The notes under the pieces: generated by a model | The model's input: only the letters and a program-made list of their open reading frames with translations | Database searches by the model: none | Told to the model about the DNA's origin: nothing | Part shown: positions 46,301 to 54,600 of the stretch, piece after piece | How the letters are laid out: the number at the start of each line of letters is the position of its first letter | How positions within the stretch are numbered: position 1 is the first letter of the stretch | Program-made: the position numbers and the translations under genes | Assembly: GCF_001039355.2 (NCBI RefSeq) | Contig: NW_019775740.1 | Coordinates: forward strand, 103,428-167,427 | Reading direction: 5' to 3' | Source of the DNA: Lingula anatina | Taxonomy: Eukaryota; Brachiopoda; Lingulata; Lingulida; Lingulidae | DNA: 64,000 nt

Positions 46301-49275
46301 AATTTGCTTACAGTTTTTCAATCCTGATTTTATAGTTATAGAATAATTATTCTATAGTCAAACATCAAATGATTGTGAATTAATTGTTCACCTCTGCAAC
46401 CAATATTTTTTTATTCTGTCAAATACATGTCATTTTCTAATTTTACAGAAAGTTCTGGCTGATTGATGAATCCTTGCTGTTAGAGAAAAGACAGGTACAT
46501 ATTTGTCTTTCAACAGTTTATACCTGTTATAATGTCAATACTTTTTTTCTTGCACCAATTAAACTTTTTGTGCTGAGTTGTTTGTAAATAATAACTTTTG
46601 TTGACCCATTGCAACATAATATTTAGGATGATGAGTCTTGTTGAATTCTTGTTGAATATTTGATATATATTTTTTATCCCCATGGCCATAACATTTAATA
46701 CAGGCAACACTGTTACATTGTTAAAATGATTAAGTTAGTAGGGTTATATAATAAAAGCATTATTCGGCCAAATCTTGAACAACCAATATGCTTGTTGCCT
46801 TCTTTCTTGGTGTGAATGGGACTATGAAGGTTTGTGGTAAACTGGGGTTTACTGGGAGACACAAAAACTTTAGATCATTTTTTANATATTTAGAATATTA
46901 TAGTAAGTTGTTTGTTATATTTTACAGAAATTACAGTCCATAAAAGATAAATGTTACTCTGAAGCTGTGGAGACACTTCAACAAATAAGGTGAGGTCAAA
47001 CCAAATTTAAAGGCAAGCAGTTTAAAGGCAACACTTATTTTGTATCAACAAGGGTATTGACACTTTTTGAATAGTTGACAATTTCACATTAATGCTAGTT
47101 TTCTTCATTTCCAAAAAGGAAATACATTTGTAACAGGCTGATAGCTCTGAGTTGATATTGCTTTATTATTATACAAATATCTGCAAGAGCACTAGAACAA
47201 CTACATGTATTTCAATTGTTTCAGCCTGCAACTCCGTCTGACTTTCAGGTGCAAATCAAAATTTATGGGGCGCGGTCTTCCAACCCTTGACCTCCACGTA
47301 CGCAAACGAACATCCACGACACACACCGCACACAATCACAACAAACACAACATATTACGGGCTCAAACCTTACATTCTCCCCTACCCCCAAAATGGGTTC
47401 CACCATTAAAAAAACAAGGACATCATACTTTGCTTTATATTTATTATGCTATAGTTTTTATTTCTATTTACAATATCCAATCTTGATTATTCATCCATGC
47501 TGGCCTGTTCCTAGTTCTTGTGGGTCGTACCTCGCTTAGTTTTTTATTTTGTTGTTCATTCTGTTTTTCTTCTTCTTCCTGGTGCATTTCAAAGATAGGA
47601 AGTAACATGTTTCGATGTAGTGTCTTTGATTTTCCTGCACCATCTTCTCTTTTCACTACATACACTGGAATACCATCATTCAACTGTTCTGCTACAACAA
47701 ACACTTCACCCTGCCATCTTTTGGCAATCTTGTGTTTGCCATCGAATGCGACATTCCGAACTAAAACACGGTCACCTATTGACAAAACACCTGCCCCTGT
47801 TTTTCTGTCAAAATTTTGCTTTTGTCTAGATTACGCCCTCTCTATTTGAACTTTTGCCATGTTGAAAGCTTCTCGCAATTGTTTTTTTAATTTGCGTATG
47901 TACTCAGTCTGAGATTTACTGGCTCTCTCTGTGGAAACATCCAATGCTACATCAACGGGTAACTTGGGGTGCCTACCAAACATCAGGTAGTATGGTGAAA
48001 ATGACGTGGAACTGTTACGCGTACAGTTGTATGCATGAACCAGAGAAGCAATGTGTTTTTTCCAATTTAACTTTCGATTTAGCAATAATGTGCCTAACAT
48101 ATCAAGTAGGGTCCTATTCATGCGTTTACATTGCCCATTTCCCATAGCGTGATATGGCGTTGTTCTCAACTTCTTTATACCTGCTATGGAACACAAATCT
48201 GCTATCACTTTTCCTTCAAAGTTGCGTCTATGTTTGGGCACCAAATGTAACAGGCCAATAGCTCTGGGTTGATATTGCTTTATTATTATACAAATATCTG
48301 CAAGAGCACTAGAACAACTATTTCAATTATTCCTGCCTGCAACTCCATCTGACTTTCAGGTGCAAATCAAAATTTATGGGGCGCGGTCTTCCAACCTGTG
48401 ACCTCCACATACGCAAACGAACATCAACGACATGCACCGAACACAATCACAACAAACACAACATATTACAGGCTCAAACCTTACACAGTGATAGCCTGCA
48501 ACTGAACTTTTGTTACTATTTCAGCACCAGTTTTGGTCCAGCTGACAAGCTGGATGTGATAAAGAAAACTTTTGATGAGGTCAATAAGGTAATCGTAATA
48601 ATGCTAAAATTGTTTTTTACTATTTTAACTTACAATATATTTTGTTACATAATCAATTTTGTGTGTAAGTTTTTTTAATGTTCTCACAAAAAACAAAAAC
48701 AAACAAACAAACAAAAACAATGCTCAGGTAATTTTACCAACCCAAAATTTTTGTACATGTCTAAACATATTTCAAACCAGTTGTGAGTGATTACCGTACA
48801 CATATATGTAAATATATATATATATTATTTCTAGGCTGTCCAGAACAATCTTGGTTGTGAATACATGTGGTGCATGGATGATCTATTCCCAGTGTTCATG
48901 TATGTGGTGGTGAGGGCACGCATACGCCATCTAGGGGCAGAGATCCACTTTGTGGATGATCTAATGGAAGGTCACCTAGAGCATGGGGAGCTGGGACTCA
49001 TGTTCACCACACTCAGGGTAGGGCATGAAAAAAGAATACTTTCAGTGGACGTGAATTTGATAATTATTTATTATCTTGTATTAGACTTGATCAATTTTTT
49101 TTTCACTATTGAACACTACAACTTGAATTGAAAGTTTCTAGTTTTACATTGAATTAAACAAAAATTTTCTCTGCACTGACATGGTAGTCTTTAGATACCT
49201 TATACATTGATGTAATTTATGTTTCTCTTTTTGTAGGCATGTTATTTCCAAATCCAACACGAGAAGATGAACTAA
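22345..49275 (+). CDS. ALS2: Alsin (ALS2), complete, 33 exons, ~1,792 aa
   Basis: Guanine-nucleotide exchange factor for Rab5 (VPS9) and Rac-type GTPases (DH/PH) on endosomes. Exons: 22345-22364, 29117-29316, 29749-29790, 30059-31762, 33323-33404, 33646-33817, 34052-34167, 34462-34519, 34732-34900, 35351-35433, 35715-35887, 36173-36347, 36696-36836, 38935-39063, 39355-39425, 39628-39694, 39855-40072, 40269-40334, 40576-40671, 41002-41168, 41318-41427, 41753-41830, 42180-42328, 42556-42720, 43938-44040, 45061-45218, 45461-45556, 45901-46077, 46449-46494, 46928-46989, 48525-48588, 48835-49017, 49237-49275. Sum 5,379 nt, divisible by three. Domains in order: RCC1-like repeats, long disordered linker, more RCC1 repeats, DH, PH, MORN repeats, VPS9, ending IQHEKMN. 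The domain order and C-terminus match human alsin (1,657 aa); the extra length is in the exon 4 linker. Exon 1 codes only MHDPTQ plus two bases; it fits in phase, but its 6.75-kb distance makes it the least certain exon. Confidence 0.95.
22840..23006. mobile_element. Short element with GGCGGATCC-type inverted ends
   Basis: The left end CGGGGGCGGATCCAG and right end CTAAATCCGCCGCTG are imperfect inverses and resemble the ends of the element at 4771-5311. The interiors differ. No convincing target duplication was found. Possibly a hAT-like non-autonomous element. Confidence 0.55.
23528..24195. mobile_element. DNA transposon with 77-bp terminal inverted repeats and a RecQ-like exon
   Basis: Left repeat 23528-23604 (CACCCTGAGTTTCAGAGATA...) and right repeat 24119-24195 are inverses over 77 bp with one mismatch. 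Both ends are flanked by ATAACAC (23521-23527 and 24196-24202), a 7-bp target duplication. The interior encodes a short helicase fragment on the plus strand (separate entry) and two CCAAT/ATTGG-type boxes. The near-perfect repeats indicate recent movement. The superfamily is not assigned: a 7-bp duplication is unusual, and no transposase is present. It is probably a deletion derivative of a larger helicase-carrying element. It lies in ALS2 intron 1. Confidence 0.85.
23873..24028 (+). pseudogene. RecQ-like helicase N-terminal fragment inside the transposon
   Basis: A 51-codon open frame from ATG to TGA. It reads [20 protein letters not shown] followed by [15 protein letters not shown]. This matches the start of RecQ-family helicase domains: motif 0 (K-P-x-Q) and the Walker A motif I with the GYGKS lysine and serine. 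Everything after motif I is missing (no DEVH box, no C-terminal RecA domain), so it cannot be an active helicase. It could be the first exon of an element-encoded helicase whose downstream exons were deleted. Confidence 0.75.
24196..26317. other. ALS2 intron 1, unassigned stretch
   Basis: AT-rich sequence with no supported gene. A weak inverted pair (AAGTTTGAGCAAATCTTGAG near 24690 and its near-inverse near 24800) is present. The right part presumably holds the 3' UTR of the arrestin gene. Confidence 0.5.
26318..27751 (-). CDS. Arrestin domain-containing protein (ARRDC/alpha-arrestin type), nested in ALS2 intron 1
   Basis: A single uninterrupted 477-codon CDS. Residues ~48-195 form the N-terminal arrestin fold ([30 protein letters not shown], then [11 protein letters not shown] and YVFKRTF). 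Residues ~215-375 form the C-terminal fold ([45 protein letters not shown]). Alpha-arrestins are adaptors that bring ubiquitin ligases or trafficking machinery to membrane cargo. The C-tail (~380-477) is Ser-rich with three similar motifs, SLPRPSL, SLPRPSQ and SMPRPRR, and a basic end. No PPxY motif, the usual NEDD4-ligase docking site, is visible. An acceptor (CAG at 27790-27792) precedes the ATG, so a 5' UTR intron is likely. The exact orthologue (ARRDC1-5 or TXNIP) cannot be named. Confidence 0.92.
   Translation of the reverse strand: MKSSIHHVPGNKVVHTVAHNHSDQPQTQGGGVSVITKTSKAPSFLEQTITKFQVILFDSDNPDSVYAPGDYVKGQIILHVKNPLDLQFIEVVVKGEGVISWGHSSARLENYVFKRTFMAGSPDNSVITVLHPGRYATAFQYHLPTDIPSSTDYVAPLDKFSFHIGYAVEARICDYAMTKVTKGKRFLRQQVRILQEDSHPFVIQRPFSITDLPGAFTPIQHVDVLTSSILKPLKSNDGVVKLQLHRSAYSVGDSIILHIEINAKTNKPPVRGKIDLEQKVTTVNPMRTFVADIAGIEENLLTRHRRDSEVMTAAGVHISRYEFALELPRNLLPSHLPGCKLITVTYTLKARVDFAGSGGQWSAKVPLQIAPETTRRDSASSSSTVSQTFFRRPSLTFHNANNHHDGLFNSLPRPSLTPSSSSSYQHRSNSLPRPSQGSVSYDYSSFSMPRPRRDEDLISNHSRNKVRTKYKSSLFKK
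28261..28460 (-). other. Probable 5' UTR exon of the arrestin gene
   Basis: The minus strand has a strong donor CCCAA|GTAAGT at 28261/28260, matching the acceptor at 27790. Upstream sequence is open but shows no arrestin similarity, and a reading frame entering the next exon stops quickly. It is therefore taken as noncoding leader; its 5' limit is a guess. Confidence 0.45.
29327..29511. mobile_element. MITE with ~60-bp inverted repeats next to the ALS2 exon 2 donor
   Basis: The left arm starts GAGCGTATTCAGCACAGCG. The right arm, reversed, starts GAGCATTGAGAACAGTGG. Both continue with CTAACAGATCC and a shared ACCCACT further in. The element starts only 11 bases after the exon 2 donor (29317). 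It has no coding capacity; its target duplication is unclear, possibly TA. Confidence 0.7.
31763..33322 (+). other. ALS2 intron 4
   Basis: Contains GT/TG-rich sequence at about 31981-32000 and the palindromic element at 32433-32769. Nothing else is recognisable. Confidence 0.6.
32433..32769. mobile_element. Inverted-repeat element with a 26-bp central palindrome
   Basis: The ends TTTAAAGCAATAATAACTC... (32433-32456) and ...GAGTTATTATCCCTTTAAA (32746-32769) are inverses over 24 bases with two mismatches. Near the middle, 32580-32605 is a perfect 26-bp palindrome (half: GTTAAAATCTCTT). This suggests a fold-back MITE. No target duplication was determined. Confidence 0.6.
34881..35046 (+). repeat. 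20-bp minisatellite starting at the ALS2 exon 9 donor
   Basis: The exon 9 end ACTCATGTCAG|GTAAC is repeated directly downstream: the 20-base unit GTAACATACACTCATGTCAG recurs, then degenerate copies continue to about 35046. At least three units keep an exact CAG|GTAACA donor (after 34900, 34920 and 34940). Each shift of 20 nt changes the reading frame; only three units (60 nt) would restore it. Confidence 0.92.
37814..37867 (+). other. Candidate 18-codon ALS2 cassette exon
   Basis: TACCAG acceptor, 54 open bases (MRQLQVDFG... GHNV) and GTGAGA donor, phase 0 at both ends, between exons 13 and 14. Joining exons 13 and 14 directly already matches human alsin ([10 protein letters not shown].. then GRRLLRES). 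So this is optional at best and may be chance. Confidence 0.25.
39855..42328 (+). other. ALS2: ALS2 MORN-repeat exons (17-23)
   Basis: MORN units are seen as [106 protein letters not shown] and [17 protein letters not shown]. These bind lipids or mediate oligomerisation in alsin-family proteins. Several repeats are cut by introns at equivalent positions (HG|HG, S|GVG, K|GTM), consistent with exon-repeat co-duplication. Confidence 0.9.
46885..46885. other. Single ambiguous base (N)
   Basis: One N in the ALS2 intron before exon 30; no effect on coding sequence. Confidence 0.95.
47129..47374 (-). repeat. 3' LTR of the Ty3/Gypsy-type remnant
   Basis: Direct repeat of 48246-48485, ~90% similar by eye, with TG...CA ends. 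It differs from its partner by a small insertion and scattered substitutions, so insertion is not very recent. Confidence 0.88.
47468..48244 (-). pseudogene. Integrase C-terminal remnant of the LTR element
   Basis: On the minus strand the open frame 48244-47831 holds the end of the integrase catalytic core, including a [11 protein letters not shown]-like segment. After one in-frame stop, the same frame continues (to 47468) with a C-terminal integrase domain. The front of the core, with the first catalytic acidic residues, is missing: the frame starts directly at the primer-binding-like site. Non-functional. Confidence 0.85.
48246..48485 (-). repeat. 5' LTR of the Ty3/Gypsy-type remnant
   Basis: Partner of 47129-47374. 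It ends about 40 bases before ALS2 exon 31 (48525), so LTR regulatory or splice signals lie very close to a coding exon. Confidence 0.88.
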
Positions 49276-49321
49276 TTTAAATTGAGAACATTATTATTTA
49301 AAGTATCTGTGATATCCATAC

Positions 49322-49327
49322 AATAAA
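49322..49327 (+). terminator. Candidate ALS2 poly(A) signal
   Basis: AATAAA 47 bases after the ALS2 stop; a second lies at 49383-49388. A very short 3' UTR would result if the first is used. Confidence 0.4.
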
Positions 49328-51152
49328 ACAAAGGAGAGGAAAGAACTGAAATAGGCAATGAAGGTGTGAATATTAAGTTAGCAATAAATTAAATACACAA
49401 GTCTGGTATATATAAATGTGGAATTGTTTTCTCTTCTTTGTATGTCAGATTCCTTGAATTAAAAGGAAATCAAATATTTATAAGGTTTTTGTGACACATT
49501 CAGTTAAACTAGTGGAGATTAAAGGTAAATGTGAAGTGATATACTTTATAATGAAATGTCTAATTTATTTGTTGGTCAGTGGGCATACAGGTAATATAGC
49601 TTATCAAATGTAAATATTTACTGGAGTGTTATCTATACATTGGAAGAATTGGACTGTTAATTGCTACAGGGTATGATTAGGATTGAATGAATCTTAAGGA
49701 AACTTGGATATTATTATAGGCAAAACCATGTTTTCGTGTTGCGTTGTAAATTGCAATCACAGCCATTTTATATTTTAAAACGCTTTTGTGTTAGCTACTT
49801 AGCACTTTTGTTTCCGGATTTATTTGAAAACTGGTTCTTGATGGCTGATCAACCCACACTTTGAAAGTGAAAAAGCATTTTTAAGTCAAGCTCTTTTGTT
49901 AATTAGACAAAAAGATTTTGCTTTGAAATAAGGACTTTGAACAACTTTGAAACTTGAACAACATGCCATTCATTAAGTCTGAAAGGTGAATCAAAGTTGT
50001 TTTTCGGAGAACTGTGTTTAAAAACAATTTAACATGTTTAATCTACATTTTTATAGTGTATTTTTGTTGATATATATTTTTGTTGAAGTAAAATTATAAG
50101 CACAAAAACTAGTGCTGATAAACACACAGTTAATTATTTGCTCTGAAGTGAGTTGTTGGTTAGTAGTCATCAAGTAATTATGCCAACTGTAACATTGCAA
50201 GAGTCATTTTCTTGAATTCATTTAAGTTGTTAATGAATTGTCTCAAAATTATGTTAAGTGTCTTTTACTCTGGAGGCTAGTTTTTTTACCAGCCATTCTG
50301 GTAAGTTTTGTGAGATCTTGTAGCATCCTCCAAATTTTGTTAAAATTTTTTAATATTTCAGGTTAGATTTCTAACTGTAAATGATATTCAGACAGTTAAA
50401 ACAAAGAAAGCAATTTATAAATGCACAAATTTTTCAGTGTTTAATTAAAAATAAATTTGGAGTTACTTGGCCTGGAATGTTCAATACATAATGTGTTATT
50501 GTTGGTTCCTGGTAGGTTTTGGCAGAGGCTAAATTAATAGAGCATGAGTATAAAGTTAATCATATCATTTATTCAAAAGGAACTGGTGCTTTCTTGTCAA
50601 GTTAACTCTGCACATAAGTATAATACAATTCAGTATTCCTTGATTATCTTAATAATTTTTTATTCCATTGCTCAAAATAAATATAAGGATGAGGTCAAAT
50701 GAAATCATGTCATGAAATGTCATGGCTTGTGAGGACCCTTGTTGGAAAAATATTCTGGAGAAAACGTCCATAGGCTCCATTTCACCCTAAAAGCAGAAGA
50801 ATTACATACCATCTTTGGCTTTGTTTGGAATTGAATGTTTGGTAGAAAGTAAGAATGGAGCATGGAATATAAAAGGGGACAGTTCCTTGCCATAGATGTG
50901 CAATATAATGCGTGTAAATTTGGTAGAAATGCTGGTGCTTAACATAGTATCATCTCCATATATACTTGTCAGTGTAGGCATGTTAATATATTTTTCTGAA
51001 TAAAACTTGCTGTTATCATGCTGTGCCTGTTCTTTCACTTCATTAAATATAACAACAAGGACACATTCACTTAACTTAATGGTAATTTATTCTAAACAAC
51101 CATTTACCAATACAACGTGATAAACACAAACTTTGACAAGTCTCACCTTAGC

Positions 51153-51158
51153 TTTATT
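51153..51158 (-). terminator. Candidate USP37 poly(A) signal
   Basis: AATAAA on the minus strand (TTTATT on the plus strand), about 500 bases after the USP37 stop at 51658-51660; another lies at 51086-51091. Confidence 0.4.
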
Positions 51159-51657
51159 CAATTTCTATAAAAATTAATGAAGCCAAGGGAATGTTAAGAT
51201 GTAATAATGCATCAAAAGAATGAAGAAAAACAGTTTCATGTTGTTTCCAAAATTACAGCAATGGTTTTACTTTACTTGCACCGATTTGAACTATTTTGAA
51301 ATTATATTTTTTAATTATATTGTTAAAACAGCCTACATGTAAAATACATTATTATCTGCTCTATCATGAAAATGAAGAGAATAATTTCATGTTACAATAT
51401 TACAACAATAATTTCATCTCATTTGCACCGTTCTTAAGTATAATATTGAATGAATATTTTATAGTATACATAAATGATACATTACTATGTAAAATTTAGT
51501 ATACCAACTACCGGGGGTAACAATCTTAAATAAACTCTCTAAAGAGAATGAGAGGCACAAATAAAACTGGATTATGCACCTACTCAAAACTCGACAGAAT
51601 GCACCTTTTCTTTAAACCTCTTTGATCTCCCTTTAATGGTTTACATTAGGAAGAACT

Positions 51658-54600
51658 CTAAATGCTGCTACTTCCAACAGACTTTTGCTCTAGGAAAAGA
51701 GACTTGTAAGCACTTTCCTGTTCATCAACAATTTCTCTGAAAAGATGGGATTCTTGTTATTAGAAACTTCGTGGGATCATGGTTTTGATCAATTTTGTTG
51801 GTCAAAAAATATTCAAGTTGTTAAGAAAAAAAATGTCAACAAATTATTCCTGTTCAATTGTGAGTAATTTGTCAATTGCTGAGAGTCAAAAACAAATATT
51901 TTTTGTAGATCCAGTTACTGTCAATAAGCAATAACTTACTTGCTCATGTAGAAGAATATGTACCCAGTTGTTGCCCTGTCTGTGCGTACCCTTCTCTCTG
52001 AGACCTTGGCGACCTCTATATCATCATAACTATACCAGCTTTTCTTTTGAAGATCATACACATCACTGTTATAGTGACCTGAAAATACGACAGTCAACTT
52101 TTAAGTATTTGTTCTTAATACATACATGATACATAATATTTAATATTGATAATGCATATTACAGAGAGTCATCAATCAATTTTGGACTGAAAATGAGGTT
52201 TCTAAATAACAATCACTTACGTCTATATTTCAAGCAAGATTTATCATGGGTAATAACAAAAATTCAAGCAGTACTAATGAATCTTGTTTCAAAACCATAA
52301 ATAACATACCAAAGGAAGAGTTACTGCCTAGATGGTTGACAATGCTCATTAATCTGTAAGAGTAGGGCATGTCTCCCTGCTGAAATAACAATTATACAGG
52401 TTTGGTAGATTTATTATCCTCTTTCAATAAACAACAATCACTTATAACTTAATAATGGCACACACTGTAGAAGTTGTGTTCAAAATCTGATAACCTTAAA
52501 CCTTCAACAGTGCAGTTTTTTATGAGAAATTTTCTGCTGTTCCCTCTATACAAGTTTTCTTGAAATTTGCTTTGGGCTTTGCCTTATACCCAGAGAAACA
52601 GAAAAAAACTATAATGCTGAAAATATGATTGTCCTTGATTACCTCCATGTTATGTTTCAGTTTCTCTTGATACCATTTATCATCACTGTCTGAAGTCGAC
52701 TCGTTTTCAATATCCTCCTCGTCTGTGTCATAGTTAACCATAACACCATCTGGGTAGGCGTCTGAGAAGACATTGTACTTTTTTATTATTCTTTTTTTTT
52801 TTTTGAAAAATACATTATTAAATAATACATTGATATGTTCTCACTAAAATTCTTCCTTTGTATGCTTTTTGTTTCTTATGTTCAATCTCCCTTTTCATAT
52901 TTTATTCTCAATCCAAACAAACACTCATGCAGCTATTCAAAAAGCTTATACCTTTCAAGCTAAGCTCCATGGCTTTTCTTAACTGTTCGTCCTCCAAATC
53001 TTTATCAAAATCCCTTGGCTGAAAAAAAAAGGAAAAATGTTTTATAAGGAATTACCACAAATAGTCAAGAATATGGTGTAATTAGCAAACTGAAGAATTC
53101 TGTCTACCATAGCAATCTGAATTAGATATTTCTATACTTGTGAACATTTAATCACATTTCGCCATCTAGCACTGTTCTACCTGTTCTTTCATGTCTTCAA
53201 TACTTTTTTTAATAGCCTCTTTCATTGCTTCATCTTCTTGCATTCTTTGGTGATCCCTTATCCAATCGGGGTCCTTGGATTCATTGTGGGATTCTTTTTC
53301 TACAAAATCAACATCAAAATAGTTAAAGAGCATTTTGGTTTTCATTAGAGGCAATACTAATAAAAATTTTAAAATGATAAGATATAATACAAGACTGCAA
53401 AATGCATGTAAAAAGCTTAGTAGTTTAAGCAGATTGTGAACATTATGCAAACAGTGCAATATAAATAATACGACATATTAAATAAGTTTGATCTTAACAA
53501 AATAGCACTTATTCATACCTTTTGTTTCAGTGACAGGAGGTTTCTTTTCTACTGAGCGCTTTAAATTTTTCAGTGAGTAAGTTTGAGTTGTCATCTTTAA
53601 AGGTGTGGAAGACGTGAAGTCAATTTCATGTTCACTGCTGCTTTTAGCCGTATCACTGCTAATAATTATTTCTGGTGGCAGATCATGAACTACTGCCTCA
53701 CTTTTTCTCTTAGAGTTAGGTACTTGGACATCTTGTTTTTCCTGCTGCCTGGTATCAATTTGATTATCATAATAATCAAGAACACTTTCCTTTGAACCAC
53801 CTTTTAACTGAAAGGGATTTTCTGTATTTGATACATCATCAAATGCCACATTGTCCATGTCAATGTTATTATGCTCAGATATAAGCTGTAAAGTGCTTCC
53901 AGTTTCTGGATCCTGGGAGTTTTTCAAATCCTCTGCCTCTTGTAAACTCATTTCCAGCGCTGCTTGGAGCTGGTCCTCTTCACTCAGGCTTTCAATGTTA
54001 CTGCTTTCTACTGAAATAACCATTTAATATTAATAAAATTTACAGCAATTTCAATAATGTCAATAATGAAGATGACAGCATCTCCTTAAGGATAAAAGCA
54101 AACTTGTACACTTTATCACCCATTCTTTACTTGAAACAGTGACAAGGCTGTCTTTATTCTGAAAGAAAGACGGTTTTGTGCATATTACTGCAAGAAAATC
54201 TTCCTTACAATTCGGCTATCTTTGAAACTGAGCCTGGAAAGTCAGAACAACTCAGTTTCCTACCTTTATAATCTACCAAGCATTCCTACAATAAACATAT
54301 TTGATGTATTACTTACTAATAAACTGACTTTCATGTCTGTCCAGTTCACTGCTCATCTGTTTTTCAGCTTCACTGCCTAGATCAAGAGGCAAAGCCTCAG
54401 CTGTCTTCTGCAACATAACAATTTCATTCCCAAAGTTTAACAGCAAAAAGATATATGTTATCAAAATAAAAAAAAAAACATATGGCTTCATCAGAAAAAA
54501 TAGAGACAAAACAAAGTTAGTCCACCTGTCCCACTAATATTTTAAGTTTCTGAAAGTTTTCTTGCAACTTTATTCATTTTGTATATAGATAAAAATAATT

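Larger units (their letters stand above)
47129..48485 (-). mobile_element. Deleted Ty3/Gypsy-type LTR retrotransposon in an ALS2 intron
   Basis: Two direct repeats of 240-246 bp (47129-47374 and 48246-48485), each beginning TGTAACAGGC and ending CCTTACA on the plus strand, bound a short interior. The element runs on the minus strand. Next to the right-hand (5') LTR is a primer-binding-like TTTGGTGCCCAAAC. Next to the left-hand (3') LTR is a purine tract, GGGGGTAGGGGAGAA. Only the C-terminal part of pol (integrase) remains; gag, protease, reverse transcriptase and RNase H are deleted. No target duplication was recognised. Integrase as the last pol domain fits Ty3/Gypsy order. Confidence 0.9.
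45061..49275 (+). other. ALS2: ALS2 VPS9 exons (26-33)
   Basis: Exon 26 ([28 protein letters not shown]) to exon 33 form the Rab5-GEF unit. Exon 32 contains the VPS9 signature [17 protein letters not shown] followed by [14 protein letters not shown]; the terminal exon is [12 protein letters not shown]. The acidic and aromatic positions of the signature (DD, Y) are intact, so Rab5 exchange activity is expected. Confidence 0.92.
49276..51657. other. Convergent ALS2/USP37 intergenic region and 3' UTRs
   Basis: AT-rich with no supported gene. ALS2-side AATAAA hexamers occur at 49322-49327 and 49383-49388. USP37-side (minus) AATAAA hexamers occur at 51153-51158 and 51086-51091. The centre shows nothing recognisable. 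Confidence 0.6.
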
